Shown one piece after another: positions 26,894-34,677 of a stretch of DNA of 64,000 nucleotides; positions within the stretch are counted from its first letter, which is position 1, and every line of letters starts with the position of its first letter. The translations under genes were made by a program, and so were the position numbers. The notes beneath the pieces were generated by a model that was given only the letters and a program-made list of their open reading frames with translations, was not told where the DNA came from and searched no databases. The stretch lies in NCBI RefSeq assembly GCF_037976325.1, contig NZ_CP150265.1:2971501-3035500 (forward strand), in the 5' to 3' direction. The stretch is from Paenibacillus sp. FSL K6-3182 (GTDB lineage Bacteria > Bacillota > Bacilli > Paenibacillales > Paenibacillaceae).

Positions 26894-27583
26894 ATGATAG
26901 AAATGATTCAGAAAGTTAAGAAGCAAAATGTCCATGAGTTGGTCTCAGAAGAGATTCAAAAATACATCGAGGTTAAAGGTTTGCAGGAGGGAGACAAGCT
27001 TCCATCAGCCGAAGAACTGACTAAATTATTAGGTGTAGGACGTTCCTCTTTGCGCGAAGCACTGAGGTATCTTGAAGCTATCGATATTGTTAAAGTGGTG
27101 AATGGAAAAGGTATATTTGTTAATGATTCTGAGTCCTATCGCTATAGCGGAAAGGTGAAAATTGAGAATGAGAAGAAGTTTCTTCTTCATATTCTTGACG
27201 TGCGCAGAGCTTTGGAAGGAAAGGCTGTAGAGCTTGCTGCTATACGGATTAGCAACGAAAAAATCGAGAAGATGAGACTATGTTTAGAAGAGTATGATGT
27301 GTGCAAAAACAGAGGTCTGGATACATCGGCAATTGACTATAAGTTTCACCAGCATATTTATGATGCTGCCGCTAATCCGCTGCTTCACAGCGTCTATGAA
27401 TCTATCTCTGAATTAATCAAACGTTTCTTTGCTGGCCCGTTCGGCGTTAAGGAATTATTTGATAACACGTATCCGTTCCATCGTACGTTATTTGATGGTA
27501 TTGCCAAACATGATGTACAGCATGCATTAGCTGAATTTAACAAAATGATGGATATTATCGAGGAAACGATACGTCATTATTAA
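26894..27583 (+). CDS. FadR/GntR family transcriptional regulator
   Basis: 229 aa. The N-terminal winged helix shows LPSAEELTKLLGVGRSSLRE and ALRYLEAIDIVKVVNGKGIF; the C-terminal FCD domain is helical with LDVRRALEGKAVELAAIR, DYKFHQHIYDAAANP and FHRTLFDGIAKHD, which carry the His/Asp metal and ligand site of FadR types. Two starts are possible: ATG 26894 (AAAGG eight bases upstream) and ATG 26903 (AAAAGGA nine bases upstream). It is upstream of, and probably represses, the ABC transporter operon; the shared operator supports this. Confidence 0.9.
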   Translation: MIEMIQKVKKQNVHELVSEEIQKYIEVKGLQEGDKLPSAEELTKLLGVGRSSLREALRYLEAIDIVKVVNGKGIFVNDSESYRYSGKVKIENEKKFLLHILDVRRALEGKAVELAAIRISNEKIEKMRLCLEEYDVCKNRGLDTSAIDYKFHQHIYDAAANPLLHSVYESISELIKRFFAGPFGVKELFDNTYPFHRTLFDGIAKHDVQHALAEFNKMMDIIEETIRHY

Positions 27584-27596
27584 TTAAAATTAGTTA

Positions 27597-27626
27597 TTGA
27601 CAAGATGAAAGTGCTTACATTATATT
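27597..27626 (+). promoter_or_regulatory. Promoter of the ABC transporter/PLP enzyme operon
   Basis: TTGACA at 27597-27602, an 18-base spacer, and TATATT at 27621-27626 (5/6). It lies 13 bases after the regulator stop. Confidence 0.7.
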
Positions 27627-27628
27627 TA

Positions 27629-27643
27629 ACCTATCATACAGGT
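27629..27643 (+). promoter_or_regulatory. Candidate FadR-type operator, ACCT-N7-AGGT (copy 2)
   Basis: ACCTATCATACAGGT starts two bases after the -10, the same offset as copy 1 at 26872. The two sites share ACCTATC and AGGTA, and differ in the central bases. Confidence 0.65.
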
Positions 27644-27678
27644 AGATAGTATGACACTACGTCTTTAGGGGGATTCAT

Positions 27679-29007
27679 ATGTTTGGTAAACCAATGAAAA
27701 CATGGATGTTATCCGCTTTGACGGCTGTAATGGTTTTTACTCTCACTACAGCTTGCAGTTCATCAAATGATGGGAAAAAGCCTGACAGCGGAAGTAAAGA
27801 GAAAGTAATTACGCTTCGCATGATTGAAAGCTTGACCAGCCCGAGTCGTACAGCATTGATTAAAGCAAGCATCGACAAATTCATGGCCCAGAACACGAAT
27901 ATCAAGGTTGAATTGATTTCTCCACCGTTTGATCAGGCTGATAACAAAATCAGAACGATGTTGGCCGCCAAACAACCGCTAGACGTTTTGGAAGTACGCG
28001 ATCTTAACGTTGCGGAATTCGTAAATAACAACTACGTAGAGCCATTGAACGATTATACAGGCTCATGGAGCGACTTTGGCACTGTAACGGCTGTTGCCAA
28101 ATCCGTTGCTTCCGTCAAGGATAAGCTCTACTTCATACCAAACGGATTGTATCAGCGCCAATTGTTTTATCGTGCAGATTGGTTGAAGGAAGCGGGAATC
28201 AATGCTCCGGTTACCTACGAAGAGTTAGTTAATGCTTCTGTTAAGCTGACGGACGCTGCGAAGAACCGTTATGGCTTCTCATTCCGTGGCGGTCCTGGTG
28301 CCAACGGTGTTCCTGATACATTGATTCAAGCGTACGACGCAGACAAGATCAATGTTGATGATGCGATGTTCCTGAAAGATGGCGGAACAATCTACTCTTC
28401 TCCAGAAGCCAAAACGGCATTGGATCTATATGTGAAGCTGTACAAAGAAGGATCACCTCCGGATTCCATTAACTGGGGCTTCCAAGAGCAAGTACAGGCA
28501 TTTACTTCTGGTGTAACTGCATTCCTTTTGCAAGATCCAGACGTTATTCAAGTATTGGGCGAGAACATGCAAGAAGGCACATGGGCAACAGCTCCAATGC
28601 CTACTGGCCCATCAGGTAAAGCGATGATTTCTGCAGGTGGAGCAGGTTGGGGTATCACTTCACACTCGGAGAACAAAGAAGCTGCTTGGAAATTAATTAC
28701 TTTCCTATCCTCCCCTGAGGAGAATACACAGCTATCCAAAAGCCATGGTACTGTACCGATCCACTCTTCGGCTACAGAGGATGAGTTTTTCCAAAAAGGA
28801 CCTTACAAAACTTTGCTTGATATGACGAACAAACCAGATACTTTCATCAATTTCAAACCGCCATTCGAATATCCTGCTAATGGACAATGGGGTACGGTCG
28901 CTATGGAAAGTGGTCAGGCGATGCTACTAGGCCAAACTTCAGTTGAGGATACGTTAACGAAGTGGAATGAATATTGGGCGAAAGCGAAAGCGGACATGAA
29001 CAAATAA
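27679..29007 (+). CDS. Extracellular solute-binding lipoprotein, CUT1 family
   Basis: 442-aa binding protein of a sugar-type ABC importer. The signal peptide ends in a lipobox LTTAC with Cys26, followed by a Ser/Asn/Lys linker, so it is a membrane-anchored lipoprotein. Family-1 binding-protein pattern: KASIDKFMAQNTNIKVELIS, LDVLEVRDLNVAEFV, YFIPNGLYQRQLFYRADWLK, and AAWKLITFLSSPEENTQLSK. It starts at ATG behind AGGGGG. A hairpin follows before the permeases, as often seen when the binding protein is made in excess. The substrate is unknown. Confidence 0.92.
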   Translation: MFGKPMKTWMLSALTAVMVFTLTTACSSSNDGKKPDSGSKEKVITLRMIESLTSPSRTALIKASIDKFMAQNTNIKVELISPPFDQADNKIRTMLAAKQPLDVLEVRDLNVAEFVNNNYVEPLNDYTGSWSDFGTVTAVAKSVASVKDKLYFIPNGLYQRQLFYRADWLKEAGINAPVTYEELVNASVKLTDAAKNRYGFSFRGGPGANGVPDTLIQAYDADKINVDDAMFLKDGGTIYSSPEAKTALDLYVKLYKEGSPPDSINWGFQEQVQAFTSGVTAFLLQDPDVIQVLGENMQEGTWATAPMPTGPSGKAMISAGGAGWGITSHSENKEAAWKLITFLSSPEENTQLSKSHGTVPIHSSATEDEFFQKGPYKTLLDMTNKPDTFINFKPPFEYPANGQWGTVAMESGQAMLLGQTSVEDTLTKWNEYWAKAKADMNK

Positions 29008-29018
29008 TCTGAAAAATA

Positions 29019-29053
29019 GTGATGGGTGGCTCAGCAGCCGCCCATCGCATTTT
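29019..29053 (+). terminator. Intercistronic hairpin between binding protein and permease genes
   Basis: GTGATGGGTGGC at 29019-29030 pairs with GCCGCCCATCGC at 29037-29048 around a six-base loop, followed by ATTTTC. The weak U tract suggests partial termination or 3' end protection, which would raise binding-protein mRNA over permease mRNA. The longest reading frame of the permease would start inside this hairpin (GTG 29026), which argues for the later start. Confidence 0.7.
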
Positions 29054-29076
29054 CTAAGTCAAGGGCGGTGATTGCA

Positions 29077-29958
29077 TTGAGAAAGCAGCGAACGTATATT
29101 TTGCTCAGCTTGCTACCAGCTTTGGTGTTGCTGCTCATATTTACGTTTTATCCATTCCTGCAAGGGGTAGTCATGGCGTTTCAGAACTATGTTCTGTTCG
29201 ATCTGACGAACGTTCGATTCATCGGATTCCAGAACTTTGTAACCGCATTCCAAGATGCTAAGTTTCTAAAAGCAATGACGAATAGCGCATACTGGGTGTT
29301 TTTCTCCTTAACGTTTCAATTTTTGATTGGCCTCTCACTTGCACTGATTTTGCGCAAACCGTTTAAAGGCAGAGGGGTATATCAAGGGTTTATCTTTTAC
29401 TCTTGGGCTTTGTCTGGTTTCTTAATCGGCTTGATTTGGAAATGGATGTTCAACTCCCAAATGGGCGTTATTAATGATCTTTTAATGCGCATCGGCCTTA
29501 TTGATACTAGAATCGGTTTTCTCTCTGACCCAGATTGGGCGATGTCATCGGTCATTATCGCCAATGTATGGTACGGGATCGCGTTTTTTGCAATCATGCT
29601 GCTTGCGGCACTTCAATCGGTGCCAGCTGATTTGTATGAGGCAGCGGATATGGATGGAGCGGGGAGCATTCGCAAATTTGTTAATGTCACCTTTCCTTTT
29701 ATTCTTCCTACGATTATCGCAACGACGTTGCTCAGAGCGATATGGATATTCAATGATCCAACGATTATTTACGGTTTGACTAACGGCGGTCCTGCGGGAA
29801 CAACCCATATTTTATCCTCATTAATGCTGGATAAAATTATTTACGGCGGGGACTACGGGATGGCATCGGCAATTGGTGTTACGATGATCGGCATTCTAAT
29901 CTTGTACACGATTTTCTATTTGTTTGTGACCAAGTCGGAAAAGGTGGGTGATTTTTAA
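29077..29958 (+). CDS. CUT1 ABC transporter permease, MalF/UgpA type
   Basis: About 293 aa. TTG 29077 has AAGGGCGG eight bases upstream and follows the intercistronic hairpin; longer starts at GTG 29026 and GTG 29068 lack a proper ribosome-binding site. First segment: YILLSLLPALVLLLIFTFYP, then YVLFDLTNVRFIGFQNF. The EAA loop is canonical: DLYEAADMDGAGSIRKF with VTFPFILPTII. It ends with IFYLFVTKSEKVGDF. It pairs with the permease that starts one base after its stop. Confidence 0.9.
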   Translation: MRKQRTYILLSLLPALVLLLIFTFYPFLQGVVMAFQNYVLFDLTNVRFIGFQNFVTAFQDAKFLKAMTNSAYWVFFSLTFQFLIGLSLALILRKPFKGRGVYQGFIFYSWALSGFLIGLIWKWMFNSQMGVINDLLMRIGLIDTRIGFLSDPDWAMSSVIIANVWYGIAFFAIMLLAALQSVPADLYEAADMDGAGSIRKFVNVTFPFILPTIIATTLLRAIWIFNDPTIIYGLTNGGPAGTTHILSSLMLDKIIYGGDYGMASAIGVTMIGILILYTIFYLFVTKSEKVGDF

Positions 29959-29959
29959 G

Positions 29960-30787
29960 ATGAAGCCACGCATACTGACAGGTCTGAAGGTGCTGTATCT
30001 AGCGTTGCATTTTGTAATCATGGTATTTCCTTTATACTGGATCGTCATTACTTCACTTAAGCCTCAAAAGGATATATTCTCTTTCCCGCTTCAATATTGG
30101 CCAAAGCAATTCACGCTGGATAACTACATCCAGATTTTTAAAATATCGAAATTCCATATTTACATTTTCAACAGCTTATTGGTGGCTGTTCTTGCTGCCG
30201 CGATCGTTATTTTTATAGCGACTCTAAGCGCTTATGTCATGGCCCGCTTTCAGTTTAGAGGGCATAAACAGATTATGATGGCGTTTTTCGTTACGCAAAT
30301 GCTTCCGGGATTTATTGCACTAGCTCCATTGTACTTATTGATGGCGGACTTGGATTTGATTAATTCAAGGATGTCATTAATTATCTGCTACACGGTTATG
30401 CTTATTCCATTCTCAACTATTATGCTTCGAGGCTTTTTCCAACGCGTTCCGAGCAGCTTAGAGGAGGCAGCCATGATTGATGGTTGTTCACGTCTGACGG
30501 CGTTGTTAAGAGTGATCATTCCGGTCATGTTGCCGGGCATTGCTTCAACCTTCATCTTTGCATTTGTACAAAACTGGAATGAGCTGTTTATGGCTGTCAT
30601 GTTTATCGATGACGAGGCATTGAAGACGTTGCCGGTAGCTATGAACTCCTTCGTTATGAAATTTGATGTCGATTGGGGTGCAATGTCGGCTGGAACGGTA
30701 CTATCGGTCATTCCTACCGTCGTATTGTTCGCTTTTGCCCAGCGTTTCATCGTAGAGGGATTAACACAGGGAGCAGAAAAAGGATAA
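29960..30787 (+). CDS. CUT1 ABC transporter permease, MalG/UgpE type
   Basis: About 275 aa. ATG 29960 has AAGGTGG eleven bases upstream; an upstream in-frame GTG at 29948 overlaps the previous gene and is less likely. Seen: MVFPLYWIVITSLKPQKDIF, FTLDNYIQIF, the EAA loop SSLEEAAMIDGCSRLTALLR with IIPVMLPGIA, and QNWNELFMAVMF. This completes the membrane pair of the importer whose binding protein starts at 27679. No ATPase gene is present; a shared MsmX-type ATPase is probable. Confidence 0.92.
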   Translation: MKPRILTGLKVLYLALHFVIMVFPLYWIVITSLKPQKDIFSFPLQYWPKQFTLDNYIQIFKISKFHIYIFNSLLVAVLAAAIVIFIATLSAYVMARFQFRGHKQIMMAFFVTQMLPGFIALAPLYLLMADLDLINSRMSLIICYTVMLIPFSTIMLRGFFQRVPSSLEEAAMIDGCSRLTALLRVIIPVMLPGIASTFIFAFVQNWNELFMAVMFIDDEALKTLPVAMNSFVMKFDVDWGAMSAGTVLSVIPTVVLFAFAQRFIVEGLTQGAEKG

Positions 30788-30818
30788 TAAATTCATGGAA
30801 TGGATAGAGGGAAACGAC

Positions 30819-31997
30819 ATGATGGAGAGAAAAGAAATGGATAATCAACTGCATACAAAAGTCTCTCACGATCAGGTAGACAAACAACATTACGGTGCGG
30901 TAACCATACCGATCTATCAAAATAGCTTATTTACTTTCGAGAATCATGAAACCTTCGATCAAGCGATGCAGGATGTATTAGCTGCCAACGTATATTCCCG
31001 CGGCAACAATCCAACGGTAAAATATTTGGAAAGCAAAATCGCCGAATTGGAGTGCGGTGAGCAGTCGCGCTGCTTCGCATCGGGCATGGCTGCAATTGCA
31101 GGAACGCTGCATGCGCTGCTTAGTTCAGGCGATCATGTCATCTGTGTTGATCAGGCTTACGGGCCAACACGAGAGTTTCTAAACGAGATGTCAGAGAGGT
31201 ATCAGGTTGAAGTCACTTATGTAGATGGCAGTTTGCTCTCCGATTTCGAGGATGCAGTACAGCCAAATACAAAAATTATATACGTGGAAAGCCCTACTTC
31301 AGGACTTTTCCAGCTGCAAGATCTTGAAGGAATAGCTGAGCTGGCGAAAAAAACAGGGATCATTACAATGATAGATGGCAGCTGGGCAACACCTTGTTTC
31401 CAAAGGCCGCTGACTATGGGAATCGATCTCGTGCTGCATTCAATGACTAAGTTTTTTTCAGGACATAGTGATTGTCTAGGCGGAGTTGTAACTGGAAGTG
31501 CTGCGCTAATTAGTAAAATTGAGAACAAAGGGTATATGCTGCTAGGAGGAATCATGACCGCTCATACAGCGTCGTTGATGATTCGTGGTTTACGTACGCT
31601 TCCGCTTCGTATGGAGCGCCATCAGAAGAGCGGCATGATCATCGCGGAGTATTTGGAGAAACACCCTATGGTCAATCGTGTAAACCATCCAGCTCTTCGT
31701 TCACACCCTCAGCATGAACTGGCACAGAAACAACTGGACGGATACAGCAGCTTGTTTTCTTTCGAAAGCAAGCTTCCCGTTGCTGTCATGAAGCAGTGGG
31801 CTGATGCGCTGCATTATTTCCGGATTGCAGTCAGCTGGGGCGGTTATGAGAGTCTCGTTACGGTCAATACAACGCCTGAGCGTAGAAACCCGGACGGAAC
31901 GAACCCTTCAGTAGCCAGATTGTACATCGGTATGGAAGATCCATATACGCTGATCGATGATATGGAGAGAGCGTGGAAGCTAGTAAAAGCTTATTAG
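30819..31997 (+). CDS. Cys/Met metabolism PLP-dependent enzyme (cystathionine synthase/lyase family)
   Basis: Trans-sulfuration family enzyme, about 392 aa. Seen: NVYSRGNNPTVKYLESKIAE, CFASGMAAIAGTLHALLSSG, IIYVESPTSGLFQLQDL, IDGSWATP, and the PLP lysine in LVLHSMTKFFSGHSDCLGG. Members are gamma-synthases, beta-lyases or gamma-lyases; the exact reaction cannot be read here. The starts ATG 30819 and 30822 follow AGAGGGA; the longer frame from 30795 lacks a ribosome-binding site. Its place as the last gene of a sugar-type ABC operon is unusual and suggests an imported sulfur- or amino-containing glycoconjugate (inference). Confidence 0.88.
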   Translation: MMERKEMDNQLHTKVSHDQVDKQHYGAVTIPIYQNSLFTFENHETFDQAMQDVLAANVYSRGNNPTVKYLESKIAELECGEQSRCFASGMAAIAGTLHALLSSGDHVICVDQAYGPTREFLNEMSERYQVEVTYVDGSLLSDFEDAVQPNTKIIYVESPTSGLFQLQDLEGIAELAKKTGIITMIDGSWATPCFQRPLTMGIDLVLHSMTKFFSGHSDCLGGVVTGSAALISKIENKGYMLLGGIMTAHTASLMIRGLRTLPLRMERHQKSGMIIAEYLEKHPMVNRVNHPALRSHPQHELAQKQLDGYSSLFSFESKLPVAVMKQWADALHYFRIAVSWGGYESLVTVNTTPERRNPDGTNPSVARLYIGMEDPYTLIDDMERAWKLVKAY

Positions 31998-32324
31998 GGT
32001 AAATAGTGACTCATCGGGAGTAATAGCTGCTCTTTCACCGTAGTTGCTCCAGCGAGCAGCAGTATTATCTTATTGGAACGAAGGTTGTCGGGGAAGGTTG
32101 GCGGATTGCTAGCATGGGAGCTTTAGAATCCTCGTTCCTTGCGCAGCTTATCGAGCGTAATTGGAGCAACTTGCGGATATTGGGATGGGAAACGAAGGTT
32201 GCTGAGAAGCATTAAAGGATACGATTGCTTTAGTGGATTGATCTTTCTCAACATGCTGTTAGAGCACTTTTTTAACGATTTTCGGTTTTTTTGAAAATTA
32301 TGCGAATATCAAGCGAATATCTTC
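31998..32324. other. Noncoding interval after the PLP enzyme gene
   Basis: I see no gene with a ribosome-binding site here. Short related blocks occur: GGAACGAAGGTTG near 32077 and GAAACGAAGGTTG near 32190 in direct orientation, and AGTTGCTCCA near 32042 against TTGGAGCAAC near 32162 in inverted orientation. These look like decayed repeats and run into the better-preserved repeat field downstream. Confidence 0.4.
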
Positions 32325-32354
32325 AAGGCCACTTCTTCGGAAGTGGCTTTTTTG
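32325..32354 (+). terminator. Terminator hairpin in the noncoding interval
   Basis: GCCACTTC at 32328-32335 pairs with GAAGTGGC at 32340-32347 around TTCG, followed by a T6 tract. It is 330 bases past the PLP enzyme gene, so it either ends a long 3' untranslated region or a separate small transcript. Confidence 0.7.
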
Positions 32355-32420
32355 TATTATTAGAGCGTAGCAAAGGGGGAGCAGTCTCGAGTTTTCGAGT
32401 TTTTGAGGTTTTGAGCAGTG

Positions 32421-32500
32421 CTAACGGACATCAGTTCCGCTAAATTACGGTTTAAGGGGGTTTGTAAGTATGTAACGGACATGAGATCCGTTATTTGTGA
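32421..32500 (-). repeat. Inverted copies of the 50-bp repeat
   Basis: Two reverse-oriented copies of the core of the downstream repeat: CTAACGGACATCAGTTCCGC at 32421 and GTAACGGACATGAGATCCGT at 32472, spaced 51 bases apart. Each has a small internal dyad (CGGA...TCCG). Their complements match the CGGAACTTATGTCCG core of the forward array. Confidence 0.65.
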
Positions 32501-32530
32501 TAAACCTCCCGAAATTACGCAGATTTATAG

Positions 32531-32730
32531 CAAATAGCGGAACCTATGTCCGTAGAACTCTCAAAATGGGCTAATATTCACAAATAACGGAACTTATGTC
32601 CGCAAGATAAGCAAAATGAGGTTAAATGTTCGAAGATTAGAATCAATGTCCGTACGATGAGCAAAATGAGCTAATATTCACAAATAGTGGAGCCTATGTC
32701 CTTAAAATAAGCAAAATGAGCAGATGTTAG
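32531..32730 (+). repeat. Four tandem units of a 50-bp repeat
   Basis: Units begin at 32531, 32581, 32631 and 32681, exactly 50 bases each. The common pattern is CAAATAgCGGAAcCTATGTC followed by CG, then GCAAAATGAG near position 31 and CTAATATTCA at the end. Units 1, 2 and 4 are closest; unit 3 has drifted at its left end. There is no open reading frame and no conserved repeat-spacer division. Similar gGGACATnnnnTCCG-rich blocks are familiar from Paenibacillus intergenic regions, though I cannot verify copy number elsewhere. Confidence 0.75.
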
Positions 32731-32784
32731 CCATTACGTCTTACATTCATCTGTCCAATCTTGGTAGGCAACCTTGCTCCAAAG

Positions 32785-33117
32785 CTAGTATTTGTCCTCG
32801 TAATCAACGACGAATGGACCTAACGTTGTAGAATCCGAAAAGGCTTGTAATGCTCCATTGACAAGGACACCTATCACGCCGATCCCACCAGTTTCAGCGT
32901 TCCTATTGATTCCGCCGACCTCAGTGATTCTTCCGATCTCACCGACACCTCCGACCTCATCGATTCCAATGATCCCACCAATCTCAGCGTTCCTATTAAT
33001 TCCGCCGACTTCCACTGACCCCACCAATCTCACCGAATCAACCGACTTCATCGATTCTTCTGGTCCCACTGATCTCGCCGATCGCACGGACTCCATCGAC
33101 CCCATCGATTCCACCAT
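32785..33117 (-). CDS. Repeat-containing hypothetical ORF (doubtful)
   Basis: A 110-codon minus-strand frame over the 90-bp repeats. It holds two GGINRNAE blocks 30 residues apart (VEVGGINRNAEIGGI and TEVGGINRNAETGGI), a run rich in Gly, Ile and Val, and a C-terminus SDSTTLGPFVVDYEDKY without repeats. The end looks somewhat like small spore germination or coat proteins, but I cannot assign it. I find no ribosome-binding site before ATG 33117. A plus-strand frame (32858-33148) across the same repeats is also open, so coding is unproven. Confidence 0.3.
   Translation of the reverse strand: MVESMGSMESVRSARSVGPEESMKSVDSVRLVGSVEVGGINRNAEIGGIIGIDEVGGVGEIGRITEVGGINRNAETGGIGVIGVLVNGALQAFSDSTTLGPFVVDYEDKY
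32881..33117. repeat. 90-bp tandem repeat, about 2.6 units
   Basis: Units start at 32881 (GATCCCACCAGTTTCAGCG), 32971 (GATCCCACCAATCTCAGCG) and 33061 (GGTCCCACTGATCTCGCC), exactly 90 bases apart; the third is cut short at about 33117. Inside each unit are shorter GATTCC/GACCTC/ACCGA blocks of roughly 15 bases, so the array probably grew by slippage of a short motif. Confidence 0.75.
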
Positions 33118-33161
33118 CGGATTAAAATTGAATTTGATCTACGAATAGCTGCGGACTAGGA

Positions 33162-34058
33162 CTACGCTGTAGCCTCTTCCGGTACAATCACCTGAATATG
33201 ACGAGGCATACTGCTTATTTGGATGGGCAAGGAGGGTCCTTCTTCACCATCAACGTTAGTCCTTACTGATTCAGGCGAGCTTATACTTACATTTTTGGCT
33301 GTAAAATAAACCACGTCTTTATGATTCTTAAAATTGCCGAACAGCAATGACAGGCTGGCTGTAATCGTATTGAATATAGTCAAATCCTTTATAATAAAAC
33401 AGTGAAGCAGACCATCGTCAACAGCCGCGTCGGGTGCCAACCTCTCAAATCCGCCTACTGAATTGGTTAACGCAGCGAGAAAGAGTGGAGATTCTCCTTC
33501 CCATGTTTCTCCATCATATTGAATGCAAAGAGGATGAGTCGGCTGGTTCATAAGCTCTTTGATCCCTTCTTTTACGTAGGCTAAAGCGCCGAACCGGGAT
33601 TTATCGTCTGACGTAACGGAAGAGAGTGATTCAGCAAATGAGCCTACAGCAACGGTGTTGACGAACAATTGGTCATTTAATTGGCCCAAATCTGCAATTT
33701 TTATTCGGGAAGAAGAGAGGGTCTGAATCGCTTTGTCGGGAAGAAGCGGTATCTGTAATGCGCGAGCAAAATCATTAACTGTTCCAAGAGGGACTACTCC
33801 AAGCTTTGGAAGATGTTCTTGATTGATAAGTCCATTAATCGTTTCGTGAAGCGTTCCATCCCCTCCGATTGAAACGACCAAATCATAACTGGCCTCACAC
33901 GCAGAAATACAAAACAGGGTTGCGTCCTGTTCTTTTGCCGTCTCCTTGACCGTAACCTCGTACCTTTGATCAGTCAAAAGGTCTTCCACGTTTCTGACAT
34001 AGTTGAGTGCCTCTTCTTTACCAGAAGTGGGATTAATAATGATCATCGCTTTTTTCAT
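33162..34058 (-). CDS. Diacylglycerol/lipid kinase family protein
   Basis: ATP-dependent lipid kinase of the DgkB/YegS fold. Seen: KAMIIINPTSGKEEALNYV at the N-terminus, LVVSIGGDGTLHETINGL with the GGDGT nucleotide motif, LGVVPLGTVNDFARAL, and the C-terminal NVDGEEG. Likely substrates are diacylglycerol or a related membrane lipid. The frame opens at 34082, but ATG 34058 with GAGAGGA nine bases upstream is the natural start, giving 298 aa. It diverges from the BlaI gene. Confidence 0.88.
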   Translation of the reverse strand: MKKAMIIINPTSGKEEALNYVRNVEDLLTDQRYEVTVKETAKEQDATLFCISACEASYDLVVSIGGDGTLHETINGLINQEHLPKLGVVPLGTVNDFARALQIPLLPDKAIQTLSSSRIKIADLGQLNDQLFVNTVAVGSFAESLSSVTSDDKSRFGALAYVKEGIKELMNQPTHPLCIQYDGETWEGESPLFLAALTNSVGGFERLAPDAAVDDGLLHCFIIKDLTIFNTITASLSLLFGNFKNHKDVVYFTAKNVSISSPESVRTNVDGEEGPSLPIQISSMPRHIQVIVPEEATA

Positions 34059-34232
34059 AAATAGTATCCTCTCTATGGACATTTCTATTAAATTCGTTCG
34101 TTAACACTTACTATTACCCCTCAGGGTTCGTCGTTAATCTGAAAGACTAGGAGAAAACGATGTAATCTTAATGGTTTAAAACCTTCAACAATTAACCTCC
34201 ACCAACAGCTGTCAGTTAGCTACAGGAATGAT

Positions 34233-34261
34233 TTGACAGTCAGAGGTTACTGTTGTAAACT
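34233..34261 (+). promoter_or_regulatory. Promoter of the blaI-M56 operon
   Basis: Consensus TTGACA at 34233-34238, a 17-base spacer, and TAAACT at 34256-34261 (4/6). The -10 lies inside the inverted repeat annotated as operator. Confidence 0.75.
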
Positions 34262-34277
34262 CTAATCAGAGTCTACA
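34254..34277 (+). promoter_or_regulatory. BlaI/MecI-type operator
   Basis: TGTAAACTCT at 34254-34263 and AGAGTCTACA at 34268-34277 are inverted repeats with 9 of 10 matching, around AATC. The TGTA...TACA ends are typical of BlaI/MecI sites. It covers the -10 and start region of the regulator's own promoter, so autoregulation is expected. Confidence 0.75.
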
Positions 34278-34301
34278 TACGTAACCTTGAGGAGTGGGAT
34301 G

Positions 34302-34676
34302 ATGAGCAGCTTAGTTTCAAAGATAACGGATTCAGAGCTTGAAGTTATGCGTGTATTATGGGAAGCCGGGACCGAGCTGCCTATATCTGAAATTAGAAAA
34401 TGTCTTGAAAAATCAAGCAGCTGGGAAAGCTCTACAATAAAAACCTTGCTTCGGAGATTGTGCGAGAAGGGTGTAGTCATTGCAACCAAGAAGGAAGTGT
34501 TCTATTACAAGCCACAAGTGAGCGAGCAAGAATATAACGAGCATGCGACACAAACATTAATCGATCGTTTATATTCAGGCAGTGCAAAAAGTCTAGTGGC
34601 AACGCTATTAGGAGGCAATAAGCTAAATGAAGCAGACATTAAGGAGCTGCGTACCTTATTTAAGGTAGGTGACTGA
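34302..34676 (+). CDS. BlaI/MecI/CopY family transcriptional repressor
   Basis: 124 aa. Penicillinase-repressor winged helix: KITDSELEVMRVLWEAGTEL, ISEIRKCLEKSSSWESSTIK, TLLRRLCEKGVV and TKKEVFYYKPQVSE; the C-terminal half forms the dimer and holds the protease-cut region. Start ATG 34302 (after GAGGAG, seven bases) is chosen over ATG 34299 and TTG 34287. One base separates it from the M56 gene. By analogy with BlaR1/BlaI, cleavage triggered by the M56 partner would lift repression. Confidence 0.9.
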   Translation: MSSLVSKITDSELEVMRVLWEAGTELPISEIRKCLEKSSSWESSTIKTLLRRLCEKGVVIATKKEVFYYKPQVSEQEYNEHATQTLIDRLYSGSAKSLVATLLGGNKLNEADIKELRTLFKVGD

Positions 34677-34677
34677 A

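Noticed and set aside
32531..32730. CRISPR array
   Set aside because: Units follow each other without a constant repeat/variable spacer division, differ along their whole length, and no cas genes are present.
32858..33148. Plus-strand ORF in the 90-bp repeat field
   Set aside because: TTG start without ribosome-binding site and low-complexity Pro/Ser/Ile/Thr composition; probably a shadow of the repeats.
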